NCBI GenBank assembly: GCA_029027825.1
Contig: CP093399.1
Location: 3,596,001-3,660,000, forward strand
Length of the DNA stretch: 64,000 bases
Reading direction: 5' to 3'
Source of the DNA: Rs1 sp029027825
GTDB lineage: Bacteria > Pseudomonadota > Gammaproteobacteria > Pseudomonadales > Balneatricaceae
This document shows, one piece after another, positions 53,876-62,938 of this stretch; the stretch's first letter is position 1, and each line of letters opens with the position of its first letter. A program made the translations under genes and the position numbers. Under the pieces are notes generated by a model that saw only the letters and a list, made by a program, of their open reading frames with translations, was not told the DNA's origin and searched no databases.

Positions 53876-55219
53876 ATGAACAATCCAGAATTACTCTCCC
53901 CTGCCGGTACCTTGCGGAATATGAAATATGCTTTTGCCTACGGGGCCGATGCAGTATATGCAGGACAACCGAGATACAGTTTACGTGTTCGCAATAATGA
54001 CTTTGACAGCAAGACACTCGCGCAGGGAATTTCTTACGCCCATAATTTAGGCAAAAAGTTTTACCTCGCCAGTAACATTTTACCGCACAACAGCAAACTT
54101 AAAACTTACATAAAAGACTTAACTCCTATTATAGAAATGGGGCCTGATGCGCTTATTGTGTCGGACCCAGGCTTAATCTACTTAGTCAAAGAAGCTTTTC
54201 CTCACATGCCTATCCACTTATCAGTGCAAGCCAATACCATGAACTGGGCAGCCGTTAAGTTTTGGTATCAAGCCGGTATAGAGAGAATTATCCTCTCGAG
54301 AGAGCTGTCTCTCGATGAAATTGCTGAGATAAAACAACGCTGCCCTGAAATGGAAATTGAGGTCTTCGTCCACGGTGCGCTTTGCATAGCATACTCTGGA
54401 CGTTGCCTGTTATCCGGCTATATCAATAAGCGCGATTCCACCCAAGGCGCCTGTACAAATACATGTCGTTGGAAATATGACGCACATGAAGCCATTCAAA
54501 ATGACTCTGGCGATATAGTACCAGTGCAACATTACGACGCTAAACCAGCACTAGGTGAAGGCACCCCTACAAATCAAATATTTTTACTACAGGAAGAAAC
54601 CCGCCCGGGCGAATACATGCCTGCTTTTGAAGATGAGCACGGCACTTATATTATGAATTCAAAAGATTTACGTGCCATTCAACACGTGCACCGTTTAATC
54701 GAAATGGGTGTCAACTCTCTAAAAATAGAAGGTCGCACTAAGTCTCACTACTATGCCTCGCGCACCGCGCAAACCTATCGCCAAGCCATAGATGATGCTG
54801 TTGCTGGCAAACCTTTTGATATGTCGTTAATGGATGAGCTAGAAAATTTAGCGAGTCGCGGCTATACCGAAGGATTCTATCGACGCCATATACACGATGA
54901 ATATCAAAATTACGAGCGGGGTAATTCGGTAGGTGTTCAACAACAATTTGTCGGTGAAATTATCGAATATGATAAGCGGCGAGCCATGCTGCTGATCAAT
55001 GTAAAAAATCGCTTTGAAGTCGGTGACACCCTAGAATTTATGAGTCCGCAGGGCAATAGTAAATTTGTATTGAATAATCTATTAGACAAAAACAGCAACC
55101 GCATTGATGCAGCCCCTGGCTCTGGTTATCAAGTACAAATTCCGATGTCGATAGAACAGGCGGAGGGGATTGATTTTACCTATGCAATGCTAATGCGCGA
55201 TCTGCCCAAGAAAAAGTGA
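53876..55219 (+). CDS. trhP: tRNA 5-hydroxyuridine synthesis protein TrhP (U32 peptidase family, YegQ)
   Basis: A 447-residue U32-family protein collinear with E. coli YegQ/TrhP, which is needed for prephenate-dependent hydroxylation of U34 in tRNAs. N-terminus NNPELLSPAGTLRNMKYAFA; iron-sulfur cysteines in HGALCIAYSGRCLLSGYINK and GACTNTCRW. The ATG at 53876 matches the family start; an in-frame TTG at 53870 is better spaced from AGAG and cannot be excluded. Separate from norR by about 45 nt, same strand. Confidence 0.93.
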   Translation: MNNPELLSPAGTLRNMKYAFAYGADAVYAGQPRYSLRVRNNDFDSKTLAQGISYAHNLGKKFYLASNILPHNSKLKTYIKDLTPIIEMGPDALIVSDPGLIYLVKEAFPHMPIHLSVQANTMNWAAVKFWYQAGIERIILSRELSLDEIAEIKQRCPEMEIEVFVHGALCIAYSGRCLLSGYINKRDSTQGACTNTCRWKYDAHEAIQNDSGDIVPVQHYDAKPALGEGTPTNQIFLLQEETRPGEYMPAFEDEHGTYIMNSKDLRAIQHVHRLIEMGVNSLKIEGRTKSHYYASRTAQTYRQAIDDAVAGKPFDMSLMDELENLASRGYTEGFYRRHIHDEYQNYERGNSVGVQQQFVGEIIEYDKRRAMLLINVKNRFEVGDTLEFMSPQGNSKFVLNNLLDKNSNRIDAAPGSGYQVQIPMSIEQAEGIDFTYAMLMRDLPKKK

Positions 55220-55258
55220 ATAAGCTTACCTGATAAGGCGGCTGCGCGACGCCTATCC

Positions 55259-55855
55259 TTATTTGTTATATTTCGCAGGCTCAAATCTATAGTGGCCAGT
55301 AATTTTATAATCAAAAATCATGTCATCAATTTTCGGACCCTGCCCAATATTATGCACAATCATAAAATTACCGGTTATAGGGTTTACTTGGTCTATTACC
55401 ATACCAATATGAGGTAAGTTACCTGGTAAGATCCAAGTAACAATATCTCCAACTGAATAATCAGTTTTATTGCTACTAACTTTCAAATTTACACCATGCT
55501 TTTTAAAGAAAGTCTGTAAATTTGGAACTCGGCGGTGGTCTATATTCTTGTCTGTTGAATTTTGCCCCCATATTCTTTTAGAAGGATAAAGTGAAAAATT
55601 AGATTTCATATCTTCATGAACTAGCTTTTGTAAATCTGTGCCTAATTTTCGATAGGCTCTGATTATGACGTCCGTGCACACACCTATATTTTCAGGAACA
55701 TCCCCATTAGGGTAAGAAATTGAGAAGTAAGAACCGTCATATGTAATGTCATGAGTCGTTCTTTCAATTAAGCTAGAAACAATATCTTCATTAAATTCTG
55801 CAGCATTAATAGCTGAGCTTAAAAAGTAAAGAACAATAAGTGTAAACTTACTCAT
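55259..55855 (-). CDS. DUF1287 family secreted protein
   Basis: A 198-residue exported protein of the DUF1287 family, an NlpC/P60-like cysteine-peptidase fold. A signal peptide is visible (MSKFTLIVLYFLSSAINAAEF). Family blocks: YPNGDVPENIGVCTDVIIRA (putative catalytic Cys), LVHEDM, NIDHRRVPNLQTFF, DIVTWILPGNLPHIGMV (putative His) and NIGQGPK. Possibly acts on peptidoglycan peptides; no activity is established. The start at 55855 has AAGGAT 5 nt upstream; an in-frame ATG at 55915 would add 20 residues before the signal peptide. Confidence 0.85.
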   Translation of the reverse strand: MSKFTLIVLYFLSSAINAAEFNEDIVSSLIERTTHDITYDGSYFSISYPNGDVPENIGVCTDVIIRAYRKLGTDLQKLVHEDMKSNFSLYPSKRIWGQNSTDKNIDHRRVPNLQTFFKKHGVNLKVSSNKTDYSVGDIVTWILPGNLPHIGMVIDQVNPITGNFMIVHNIGQGPKIDDMIFDYKITGHYRFEPAKYNK

Positions 55856-56014
55856 GGCTATCCTTAGAATATAATGGCCAAATAATTGTTGACTAAAATG
55901 CGGGAAACCAACCAAGCCAGCGGTTATTTGTCCCTGTTGAATTACTTGTCGAACGTATCTGCTACGCGGCAGAAAAATCAGCTCTTCCCAGCGATTAAGC
56001 GCTCTCTATCTATT

Positions 56015-56080
56015 ACCTGAATCAGTGATTCTACTGCACTACATAGGTTATAAAAACACTCGCTGAACCTACGGGTTTTA
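56015..56080 (-). repeat. Truncated family A element (A6)
   Basis: Begins ACCTGAATCAGTGATTC and runs through GAACCTACGGGTTTTATGC, matching the first part of A7 with an internal deletion and no right end. It lies downstream of the J-domain operon. Confidence 0.6.
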
Positions 56081-56181
56081 TGCATCAGTATATGACGATG
56101 TAATTATCTACAAAAACGACTAATCATTGTAATCTCAACTGATTTTTTAGAATCACAGTGATAAAAATGGCATTCCTCATA

Positions 56182-57210
56182 TTATGAGTAATTATCATCA
56201 GTGATGTTGTGACTTAATTCGCTAAGAATATCCTCGTGAGACAAGTCGCTATCTTCCGCTTCTAGCAAGTCCTCAAAAGAGCGTTCGGCCTCTATCTGTT
56301 CCTTTAGGTTTGGATGCAATTGCTTCTCTGTCTTTAAAAGGCTTTCATAGGCATGCATGAATTTTTTGGCGTTTATATTGCCCCGCAAAATTTCGTTAAA
56401 AATGCTGATGTAAATTTCGGGCCCACTATTTTCAATGGTAAACAGCTGAAAGATATCTTTAAAGTTATCCTCAATACCCGCAAACCAGCCTTCTATTCGA
56501 AGACTTATCTGACCACCGAACTTTTTCAAGATGACTGCAGTTGCCTCGCTGAATTCTGCCGAAAAGACATCGGGCTTATCACGATAGGCGAGCAGCAAGT
56601 TTTTAAAATCATCATAATCTTGATGACCAATAGCATGACGCTTCATCAGCGTTTCAAATACCGATAGCTGAACATCTGCTTTTATGGATATCTCATCAGT
56701 ATAATCAAGATATATATCCATATTTGACAGCGGGTTTTTAAACTTCGCCGCAATTTCTATGAGCAGGTTAACGTCTAGCTGCTCACGCAGAAGTGTCTCA
56801 TGAATCGCTGCGATATCTTTATGTTCGCTGTCTTTGTATTGGTAGTTAGTCAATAATGTGGCGCGATCAGCATCACTTCCATGCGCTTTGAATAAACTGT
56901 TTACCTGCTCCCATCCCTTGCGGAAACAGGTGATAACTGAATCATCTAATAGGATTTTTCTCGCGCTGAGGGTATCGCCTCCACAGAGTTTTAACAGTCC
57001 AAGTGTCGTTACACCCATCACAATAGAGCAAGACTTCTTTAAATCATGACTGATAACAGGAGAGAAGAAGCTCTTGGCTATTTTTAACGACATGTCGACT
57101 AGCTGACTTTCTATTTGTGCCAGTTTTTCTGGTGTCAGCGATCCGCTTTCAACGGCGTCACTAATCATAAGTAATAAGAAGGGTCTCGCCCTGACTTTAT
57201 CAAGATTCAT
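56182..57210 (-). CDS. Uncharacterised 342-residue protein of a J-domain operon
   Basis: I do not recognise this soluble, mainly helical protein. No signal peptide or membrane helix is obvious. There is a small Gly/Cys-containing hydrophobic stretch (CSIVMGVTTLGLLKLCGG), and the C-terminus is strongly acidic (ERSFEDLLEAEDSDLSHEDIL). It is last in a four-gene unit headed by a J-domain protein and follows the previous gene by 14 nt. A chaperone-linked or structural role is possible, but only from context. Confidence 0.6.
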   Translation of the reverse strand: MNLDKVRARPFLLLMISDAVESGSLTPEKLAQIESQLVDMSLKIAKSFFSPVISHDLKKSCSIVMGVTTLGLLKLCGGDTLSARKILLDDSVITCFRKGWEQVNSLFKAHGSDADRATLLTNYQYKDSEHKDIAAIHETLLREQLDVNLLIEIAAKFKNPLSNMDIYLDYTDEISIKADVQLSVFETLMKRHAIGHQDYDDFKNLLLAYRDKPDVFSAEFSEATAVILKKFGGQISLRIEGWFAGIEDNFKDIFQLFTIENSGPEIYISIFNEILRGNINAKKFMHAYESLLKTEKQLHPNLKEQIEAERSFEDLLEAEDSDLSHEDILSELSHNITDDNYS

Positions 57211-57224
57211 CTGCTATTCCCTTT

Positions 57225-57875
57225 TTATAACGGCTCAAACATATCGTCAGTATCGTTACTGATTTCGCCCACTCTGATATTATTAGCCTGTGACTTAAGA
57301 ATGGCTTCAATTTTCTCAAAATCACCACGTTCAGCAGTGGCTAGAATCTCTTCATAAATTGACGTATTAAGTGATTTTATCTTAAGCAGTAGTTCTTCAT
57401 CACTGCCAGATGTTGCTTCTTCCTCGTGATCGATAGCATCAAAATCAAGCCCAATAAAAGGTAGCGAGAGATACAGAATCCCCGTTTCTGATTCTACGAT
57501 GGCGGACAGTATTGCCAACTCTCTCTCTTCGTCATCACTTTGGGTAAGGAATATTTGGGATAGCATCGACTTGACAGAGTCCTGTGCGTTAAAGGCACCT
57601 TTTTGCAGCTCTTGCTCCCAATACGAAGGTTCTACATCCAGCATATTCCCGATGGTTTCTGGATCCATCAACCATGCAGCGATCGACGGAATAGTGGCAT
57701 CGAATTCGCGCAATATTTTTGCGACACTCATGATATCTAATTCAGAGAGGACAGCGATCATCGTTTGATCGCCCTCGGAGGAGGCAATCTCCTCTAAAAT
57801 ATCACCACCATTGCGACCACTCTCATGGGTGATAGCAATGACCTTCTCAGCTAAAACGGCTATTTGTTGGCTCAA
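57225..57875 (-). CDS. Uncharacterised acidic 216-residue protein of a J-domain operon
   Basis: Not recognised. Helical and very acidic, without export signal or membrane segment. The N-terminal half alternates short helices (SELDIMSVAKILREFDATIP). ELDIMSVAKIL and IPSIAAWLMDPETI faintly recall FliG-type repeats, though this is far below certainty. The C-terminus ends in an acidic tail (NDTDDMFEPL). Flanked by equally obscure genes in the same operon; the gap from the upstream gene is 29 nt. Confidence 0.58.
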   Translation of the reverse strand: MSQQIAVLAEKVIAITHESGRNGGDILEEIASSEGDQTMIAVLSELDIMSVAKILREFDATIPSIAAWLMDPETIGNMLDVEPSYWEQELQKGAFNAQDSVKSMLSQIFLTQSDDEERELAILSAIVESETGILYLSLPFIGLDFDAIDHEEEATSGSDEELLLKIKSLNTSIYEEILATAERGDFEKIEAILKSQANNIRVGEISNDTDDMFEPL

Positions 57876-57904
57876 AATATAATCCTGTCAACTTCTGTGT
57901 AGTG

Positions 57905-58393
57905 TTAATATTCGTCAAGATGGTCTTGATCTTGACCGTGGTATTCTTCGTAGTCATCGTGTTCGTCGGGGTCTTCACTGTCATCTTGCTCAGCGTTGAA
58001 CTCTTCGTTTGTCGCACCTAATTCATAAAAGCAGAGCAGCAGTAAAGCTATTTTCAATTGCTGCTGAAACTTATCGGCTAACGTCGACAGCAAAGGTCGA
58101 TAACTCTTATGAATACTGACGCAGCTTTTTACCTCATCCCATGTAGGTTCTGAATTAACACTTAAAGGTGCTAGCTTTGCACAATCCAACTTTACGACAA
58201 ACAGTAAACATATAGCGAGTTGGTCGGGCAGACCCGCTAGAAAACCCGGCGTTTTGTTCAACTGAGCTAATAATCGATCAACATAGTTGCTCAATAACTC
58301 GGGTTCTTCTGGATCCTGATAGGATTCTATATTTTCAGTTAACAGTTGATAGTCGTCTATCAAATAACCGGGTACAAATTCGATCTTAGACAT
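57905..58393 (-). CDS. Uncharacterised 162-residue protein with acidic tail, J-domain operon
   Basis: Not recognised. A helical core (about 1-130, with hydrophobic LAICLLFVVKLDCAKL and LKIALLLLCFYELGA) is followed by a tail made almost entirely of Asp/Glu with His, Tyr and Gln. The start at 58393 has GAGG 5 nt upstream and lies 8 nt after the J-domain stop; a longer frame to 58426 would overlap that gene without an SD. The tail could bind metal or a basic partner (inference). Confidence 0.6.
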   Translation of the reverse strand: MSKIEFVPGYLIDDYQLLTENIESYQDPEEPELLSNYVDRLLAQLNKTPGFLAGLPDQLAICLLFVVKLDCAKLAPLSVNSEPTWDEVKSCVSIHKSYRPLLSTLADKFQQQLKIALLLLCFYELGATNEEFNAEQDDSEDPDEHDDYEEYHGQDQDHLDEY

Positions 58394-58401
58394 GATACCT
58401 C

Positions 58402-58665
58402 TTAAGTATTTAAAACTCTGTTCCAATAGGATTTAGTGAACGACTTGGGGTTCATGACCTCAGTGTATTCCTGTTCAATGTATAGCTTGCGCTTTTGCGG
58501 GTCAGATATTACATCGTATGACTCTTGAATTTTCTGGAAGCGCTCAACGGCATCTTCAGATTTGTTTCTATCTGGGTGAAATTTCGAGGCTAAACGTCTG
58601 TAGGCCTTTTTAATATCATCTTGCGAGGCTGATTTTTCAATCCCCAACACTTCAAAATAGTCCAA
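58402..58665 (-). CDS. Single-domain J-protein (DnaJ-like co-chaperone)
   Basis: An 87-residue J domain with little else. The HPD motif is at residues 30-32, preceded by DYFEVLGIEKSASQDDIKKA and followed by the helix-IV region FQKIQESYDVISDPQKR. J domains stimulate the ATPase of DnaK-type Hsp70s and deliver clients; with no client-binding region, the specificity must come from a partner. The TTG start at 58665 is chosen because GGAG lies 6 nt upstream; a GTG at 58677 overlaps that site. First gene of a four-gene operon whose other products are unknown. Confidence 0.85.
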   Translation of the reverse strand: MDYFEVLGIEKSASQDDIKKAYRRLASKFHPDRNKSEDAVERFQKIQESYDVISDPQKRKLYIEQEYTEVMNPKSFTKSYWNRVLNT

Positions 58666-59102
58666 AATTATCTCCACAATTTTTCATTGAGTCTTCATTA
58701 GTTTGACGAACAGTATTAGTGCGGCTTTAGCTGTATTGTCGAAAGCCATAAGTAATGTCGTGGAAGAGTACGTGGTCACTTAACAAAAGGCTTCTGCCTA
58801 ATGATTAATTTCAAAGGATTGGACTTCAATCTAGACAGAGAATTAAGACGCTCTAGATTGATCCGAGTACCCTTGTACCGCCTAGTATCGTTTCTGATCC
58901 TAGATAGTCGAGATTATGAATGAATGCGGCCTATTTGTCGACTATAGTTGAGTTAATTGATGGTTGCATTCTGCGGAACAAAATAGTCTCTCTCTGCAAT
59001 TTAAACTGTGACACTTTTGGTAGTTAGCGCTTTAATCTAATACCGATTTAGCTCGGCGCACTGTGTATCCTTTATTATTCTCTACTTTAATTATTTCTTT
59101 AA

Positions 59103-59310
59103 CCTGAATCACTGATTTCACAGCACCACATAGCGCAAACTTTTGATTCCATAGCGGTTAAAAAAACATCCATTGAACCTACGGGTTTTATGCGTAGATG
59201 CATTTATTTAGCGAATGCAGGACGCATATGAGCTTGCAGCTAAGATTTTTCAATTCCACTGTAAACCAATATCTTACACTTCGTATTCACTTTGAAGTCA
59301 CGGATTCAGG
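59103..59310 (-). repeat. Family A element, copy A7, with palindromic insert
   Basis: A 208-bp element with ends CCTGAATCACTGATTTC and GAAGTCACGGATTCAGG, same orientation as A3. Flanks TTTAA / TTTGA suggest a 5-bp duplication with one change. Relative to A3 it carries about 48 extra bases (59186-59233) that form a hairpin with arms TATGCGT / ACGCATA and inner TGCATT / AATGCA. Confidence 0.82.
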
Positions 59311-59643
59311 TTTGAATAATCGACAATATTGATAATTAGTCACCTTTGCTACTTTTGTAGCTGATTACCTCATGCCAATTTCAACTCAGCCATTGCATAA
59401 AAGTTATCACGGACCTGTTAACGCTAAAGTACTTAAAAATACAAAACATAAGCTGTGCTAAAACAGCCTTGCACTCATTCTCCACCACAGCGCCTATGAA
59501 ATGGTGCTTTGGCGCTAGCGATGACTTCGATAATTTCATATACCCCTGTGGCTGATGGACTTTTCTATCCTAAAATGTCAATTTTTCTAGAAGACTTCAC
59601 ACATTTAGCTCAGCTTCAAACATGAAAACTTCTAGTTATTATA

Positions 59644-59671
59644 TTGACTTGATAAGTACCTCTTTTATACT
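59644..59671 (+). promoter_or_regulatory. Sigma-70-like promoter of the metallophosphoesterase gene
   Basis: TTGACT (59644-59649) and TATACT (59666-59671) with 16-bp spacing, about 58 nt upstream of the ATG. Good match in both hexamers. Confidence 0.65.
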
Positions 59672-59729
59672 GTTTTTAAATACTATAAGCACTGTTTAAT
59701 AGCTGCCCCAGTTGCGAGATATTATATTT

Positions 59730-60578
59730 ATGAATTTGCTACACATCTCCGATATTCATTTCGGGCCCTACCACTGGAACGCCGACGACGAACTGTTACT
59801 GAACCGCTTGAACCAGTGCAATGTCGATATCATTCTCAACACGGGAGATCTAACTTCCGATTCCCTGCCAGAAGAGTTTCAGAAAATGCAGCATTTTTTG
59901 AGTGAGCTGCACTGCCCCAATATTGTCTCGATCATGGGCAATCACGACAAGTATTCAAAGCGCTCTCACGAGCTGTTTCGCGAGTATATCTACGATGGCG
60001 ACTTCATCGAACCTAAAGAGCCGCTGCAAGTCAAAAAACCCAAGGTTTACATGGACTCCAGTACCATCAATTTAGATATTCACTTCAGCGAAATTAACTA
60101 CGTGCGCTGCTTTGATGTCAATGGCGAAAAAGTTCTGTTGATTTGTGTCGACAGCACTATATTCCAAAACGATTACGGCTATATGGAAGAGCAAATCATT
60201 GCGGCATTCAGTGACGTTTTGACTAAAGGTCAATTCGACCGGAAACTACTATTGAGCCACCACTCAGTGCTGGCAACCGACAACGATCCGCTGATCAACT
60301 CCAAGCGCTTAACGGATTTTATATTAGAGCATGATATTGAAGCGGTGTTTTGTGGGCATACCCACGAGTTAGATATTGTAGAATTATCAGATGTAATCCG
60401 CGGCACTAAATTTCGTCAGTTTATGTGTGGCTCGCTATCCTCACAAAACATTGCCCGCGAGCGCAACATGTTCTGCACTTATGAAAATTTAGGTACGCCA
60501 CAAGAAATCATTACCATCACCCGTATCTACCCAAGTGAACACGGCATGGAGTTTATTGATACTGTGATAAAAACATAA
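59730..60578 (+). CDS. Calcineurin-like metallophosphoesterase
   Basis: A 282-residue cytosolic phosphoesterase with the complete two-metal signature: SDIHFG (D-x-H), NTGDLTSD, GNHD, SHHS and CGHTHELD. The family includes cyclic-nucleotide phosphodiesterases and nucleases; the substrate cannot be set from sequence. ATG 59730 places the first metal motif at residue 8, as usual; an in-frame TTG at 59712 is less likely. Monocistronic with its own promoter, convergent with the aap operon. Confidence 0.88.
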   Translation: MNLLHISDIHFGPYHWNADDELLLNRLNQCNVDIILNTGDLTSDSLPEEFQKMQHFLSELHCPNIVSIMGNHDKYSKRSHELFREYIYDGDFIEPKEPLQVKKPKVYMDSSTINLDIHFSEINYVRCFDVNGEKVLLICVDSTIFQNDYGYMEEQIIAAFSDVLTKGQFDRKLLLSHHSVLATDNDPLINSKRLTDFILEHDIEAVFCGHTHELDIVELSDVIRGTKFRQFMCGSLSSQNIARERNMFCTYENLGTPQEIITITRIYPSEHGMEFIDTVIKT

Positions 60579-60653
60579 TTCGTAAGCCAATCGATAAAAT
60601 GACGATCAGGACGCTATATTGCTGTAGGGGTTTACCATAATCGACTTTAAAAT

Positions 60654-60685
60654 CTGATCCGAGGTCTAAGTAGACTTAGGATCAG
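60654..60685 (-). terminator. Terminator of the aap operon
   Basis: Stem CTGATCC / GGATCAG with an inner GTCTA / TAGAC pairing, a few bases past the aapP stop; on the minus strand it is followed by ATTTTAAAG. It may also stop the convergent metallophosphoesterase transcript. Confidence 0.65.
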
Positions 60686-60692
60686 CATAAAA

Positions 60693-61475
60693 CTATAGAA
60701 TCTGACTAAGGAATAGCTGGGTGCGTTGGTGCTGTGGATTATCAAAGAAAGCGCCGGGTTCATTCTCCTCTACGATATCACCCTCATCCATAAAAATCAC
60801 CCGGTCGGCGATAGTCTTGGCAAAGGCCATTTCGTGAGTCACGACAATAATTGACATCCCGGTATCCGCCAGTTCAATCATTACATCTAGTACTTCTTTG
60901 ATCATCTCGGGATCGAGTGCTGAGGTGGGCTCATCGAACAACATGATCTTTGGGTTCATGCACAGTGAACGTGCTATCGCGACACGTTGTTGCTGTCCAC
61001 CGGATAATTGCCCGGGGTATTTATTGGCCTGCTCCGGTATCTTCACCCGCTTAAGATAGTGCATCGCGTTTTCAATGGCATCCGCCTTGGACATTTTACG
61101 TACCCAGATCGGGCCCAAGGTTAGATTTTCCAATATGGAGAGGTGGGGAAAGAGATTAAAATTCTGAAACACCATACCTACTTCAGTACGGATGTGATCT
61201 AAATTTTTCAAATTTTCACCCAATACGATGCCATCTACAACGATGTCACCTTCCTGGTGTGCTTCTAGGGCGTTAATAATGCGAATCAGGGTAGATTTAC
61301 CCGAACCGGAGGGCCCACAAATCACAATGCGCTCACCTTTATGTAACGTTAATTCTATATCTTTTAAAACGTGGAAATCACCATACCATTTATTCATCTG
61401 GTTAATTTCAATAATAATTTCGCTAGATGCCGCCGAGGATAATTGGCCCTGGGTCGCTGCTGTAATCTCTGTCAT
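60693..61475 (-). CDS. aapP: General L-amino acid ABC transporter, ATP-binding protein
   Basis: Cytoplasmic ATPase of a polar amino acid uptake system, 260 residues. Walker A GPSGSGKST, Q-loop VFQNFNLFPH, signature LSGGQQQRVAIAR, Walker B IMLFDEPTSALDPE, H-loop VTHE. A ~20-residue Ser/Ala/Gln-rich leader precedes the ABC core. The start at 61475 (MTEITAAT) has AGGA about 8 nt upstream; longer in-frame extension into the gap is unlikely. Third transport gene of the aapQ-aapM-aapP order. Confidence 0.95.
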   Translation of the reverse strand: MTEITAATQGQLSSAASSEIIIEINQMNKWYGDFHVLKDIELTLHKGERIVICGPSGSGKSTLIRIINALEAHQEGDIVVDGIVLGENLKNLDHIRTEVGMVFQNFNLFPHLSILENLTLGPIWVRKMSKADAIENAMHYLKRVKIPEQANKYPGQLSGGQQQRVAIARSLCMNPKIMLFDEPTSALDPEMIKEVLDVMIELADTGMSIIVVTHEMAFAKTIADRVIFMDEGDIVEENEPGAFFDNPQHQRTQLFLSQIL

Positions 61476-61557
61476 ATTCACTATCCTATCAATATGTAAT
61501 CTTTGAGCTGTGAGTAATAAAGTACAGCCCTCACACAAAGTTCCATCAAAACATGTA

Positions 61558-61606
61558 TTTTAGCTTTTAGCTTTTAGCTTCTAGCTCGTAACTTTTAACT
61601 ACAAAC
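61558..61606. repeat. 7-bp tandem repeat between aapM and aapP
   Basis: Seven heptamers, three exact TTTTAGC followed by degenerating TTCTAGC, TCGTAAC, TTTTAAC and TACAAAC, ending beside the aapM stop. It could vary in length by slippage and alter aapM-aapP spacing. Confidence 0.75.
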
Positions 61607-61607
61607 T

Positions 61608-62936
61608 TTAGTTTTTATTACCGGTGGCCAATTTCTCTTCCAAATGCCTGCTGTATTTAGACATAGAGAAACAGATGATAAAAAACACTATCGCACCAAA
61701 TATGAGCGGTTCTTTATGCAAGCCAAGCCAGGGGACGTCTCTGGAAATAGAGCGCAGCATACCCAAAATGTCGAATAAGCCAATAATAGAAACTAAGGTG
61801 GTGTCTTTGAGCAATCCAATGAAACTACCGACGATATTGGGGATCATATATTTCAGCGCCTGTGGCATGATAACGAAGCCCATCGTACCCCAATAACCTA
61901 AGCCTATGGTGTGCGCCCCCTCGTACTGCCCCTTGGGAATGGCCTGCAGCCCGCCACGCACGGTTTCTGCCATGTAACAGGCATTGAACAGGCAAACAGC
62001 AATGATCACTTGGGTAAGCTTGTTCAAAACAAAGCCTTCGGGCATAAACAATGGAAACATCGTCGTTGCCATGAACAACACAGTGATCAGAGGTACCGAG
62101 CGGAATATCTCAATAAAACCGGTACTCAATATACGTATGATCGGTAATTTGCTGCGACGCCCAAGCGCGAGGATGATCCCCCCCGGCAGTGAACAGGCAA
62201 TACCGATGCCGGCGATCGACAAGGTCAAAAATAATCCACCCCACTTAGTCCAGCTTACCACCTCTTCCTGCCATTGAGATTGATAGACGAAGGCAATCAT
62301 TAAGCTCAACGCCACCAGCGCAAGCATCAGATTGCGCTGTACCTTTTCATCCCTGGAGAATTTTGCGACAAAGCTCTGTAATGCTTGGCCTAGGCTATGT
62401 TCCTTGAACAATCCGAGCAACATATTGATCAAATTGGCGGGAACCGCAACCAATGCCGCCGCGACCATCAACTGCATAAATAGACCTTTATCTCCTCCGG
62501 CAAATAAATATCCCGCCAGGAAAGGGTATAAAGTGACGACCGTGACACCTATCCAAATTTTTCCTTTGACCTTGCGCATCCACATCGGCGCCATCCACAA
62601 TATTAACAGCAAGCCACCTAAATTGACCCGCCAGATTTCCTCTCGAGGGTAGCGCCCGTAAAAGATATTATCCATCCAGTCGATCACGCCCGCCCAGCAA
62701 GCACCTGTCAGACTATTGTCATAACAGGCTCGTCGGTTGTCAGCGATCAAAGTCGCATCGGCAAAGCCCCATACATAGACCCCCTCAAGGGTGAGGTAGA
62801 TGATATAGAGGGTAAAAACTGTCAATGCACCGTTAAACCAAGAACTGAATAAGCTTTTGCGCATCCATCCCAGCATACTGGTTTCCGACAGCGGCGCGTG
62901 CCGAGCCGGCGTTTTATTTAAAGTAATAATAGCCAC
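61608..62936 (-). CDS. aapM: General L-amino acid ABC transporter, permease AapM
   Basis: Inner-membrane permease of 442 residues. A long N-terminal region with several helices and a periplasmic segment (about 60-100, RRACYDNSLTGACWAG) precedes the conserved HisM-type permease domain. The cytoplasmic EAA loop (EGAHTIGLGYWGTMGFVIMP) contacts the ATPase. TRAP-like alternatives are excluded by that loop. Two nt after aapQ, so cotranscribed. Confidence 0.94.
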   Translation of the reverse strand: MAIITLNKTPARHAPLSETSMLGWMRKSLFSSWFNGALTVFTLYIIYLTLEGVYVWGFADATLIADNRRACYDNSLTGACWAGVIDWMDNIFYGRYPREEIWRVNLGGLLLILWMAPMWMRKVKGKIWIGVTVVTLYPFLAGYLFAGGDKGLFMQLMVAAALVAVPANLINMLLGLFKEHSLGQALQSFVAKFSRDEKVQRNLMLALVALSLMIAFVYQSQWQEEVVSWTKWGGLFLTLSIAGIGIACSLPGGIILALGRRSKLPIIRILSTGFIEIFRSVPLITVLFMATTMFPLFMPEGFVLNKLTQVIIAVCLFNACYMAETVRGGLQAIPKGQYEGAHTIGLGYWGTMGFVIMPQALKYMIPNIVGSFIGLLKDTTLVSIIGLFDILGMLRSISRDVPWLGLHKEPLIFGAIVFFIICFSMSKYSRHLEEKLATGNKN

Positions 62937-62938
62937 AG

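Larger units (their letters stand above)
58666..59729. other. 1.06-kb intergenic region
   Basis: Lies between the divergent J-domain operon and the metallophosphoesterase gene. It holds repeat A7 (59103-59310) and a sigma-70-like promoter (59644-59671), both listed separately. The rest shows no gene. Confidence 0.5.
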
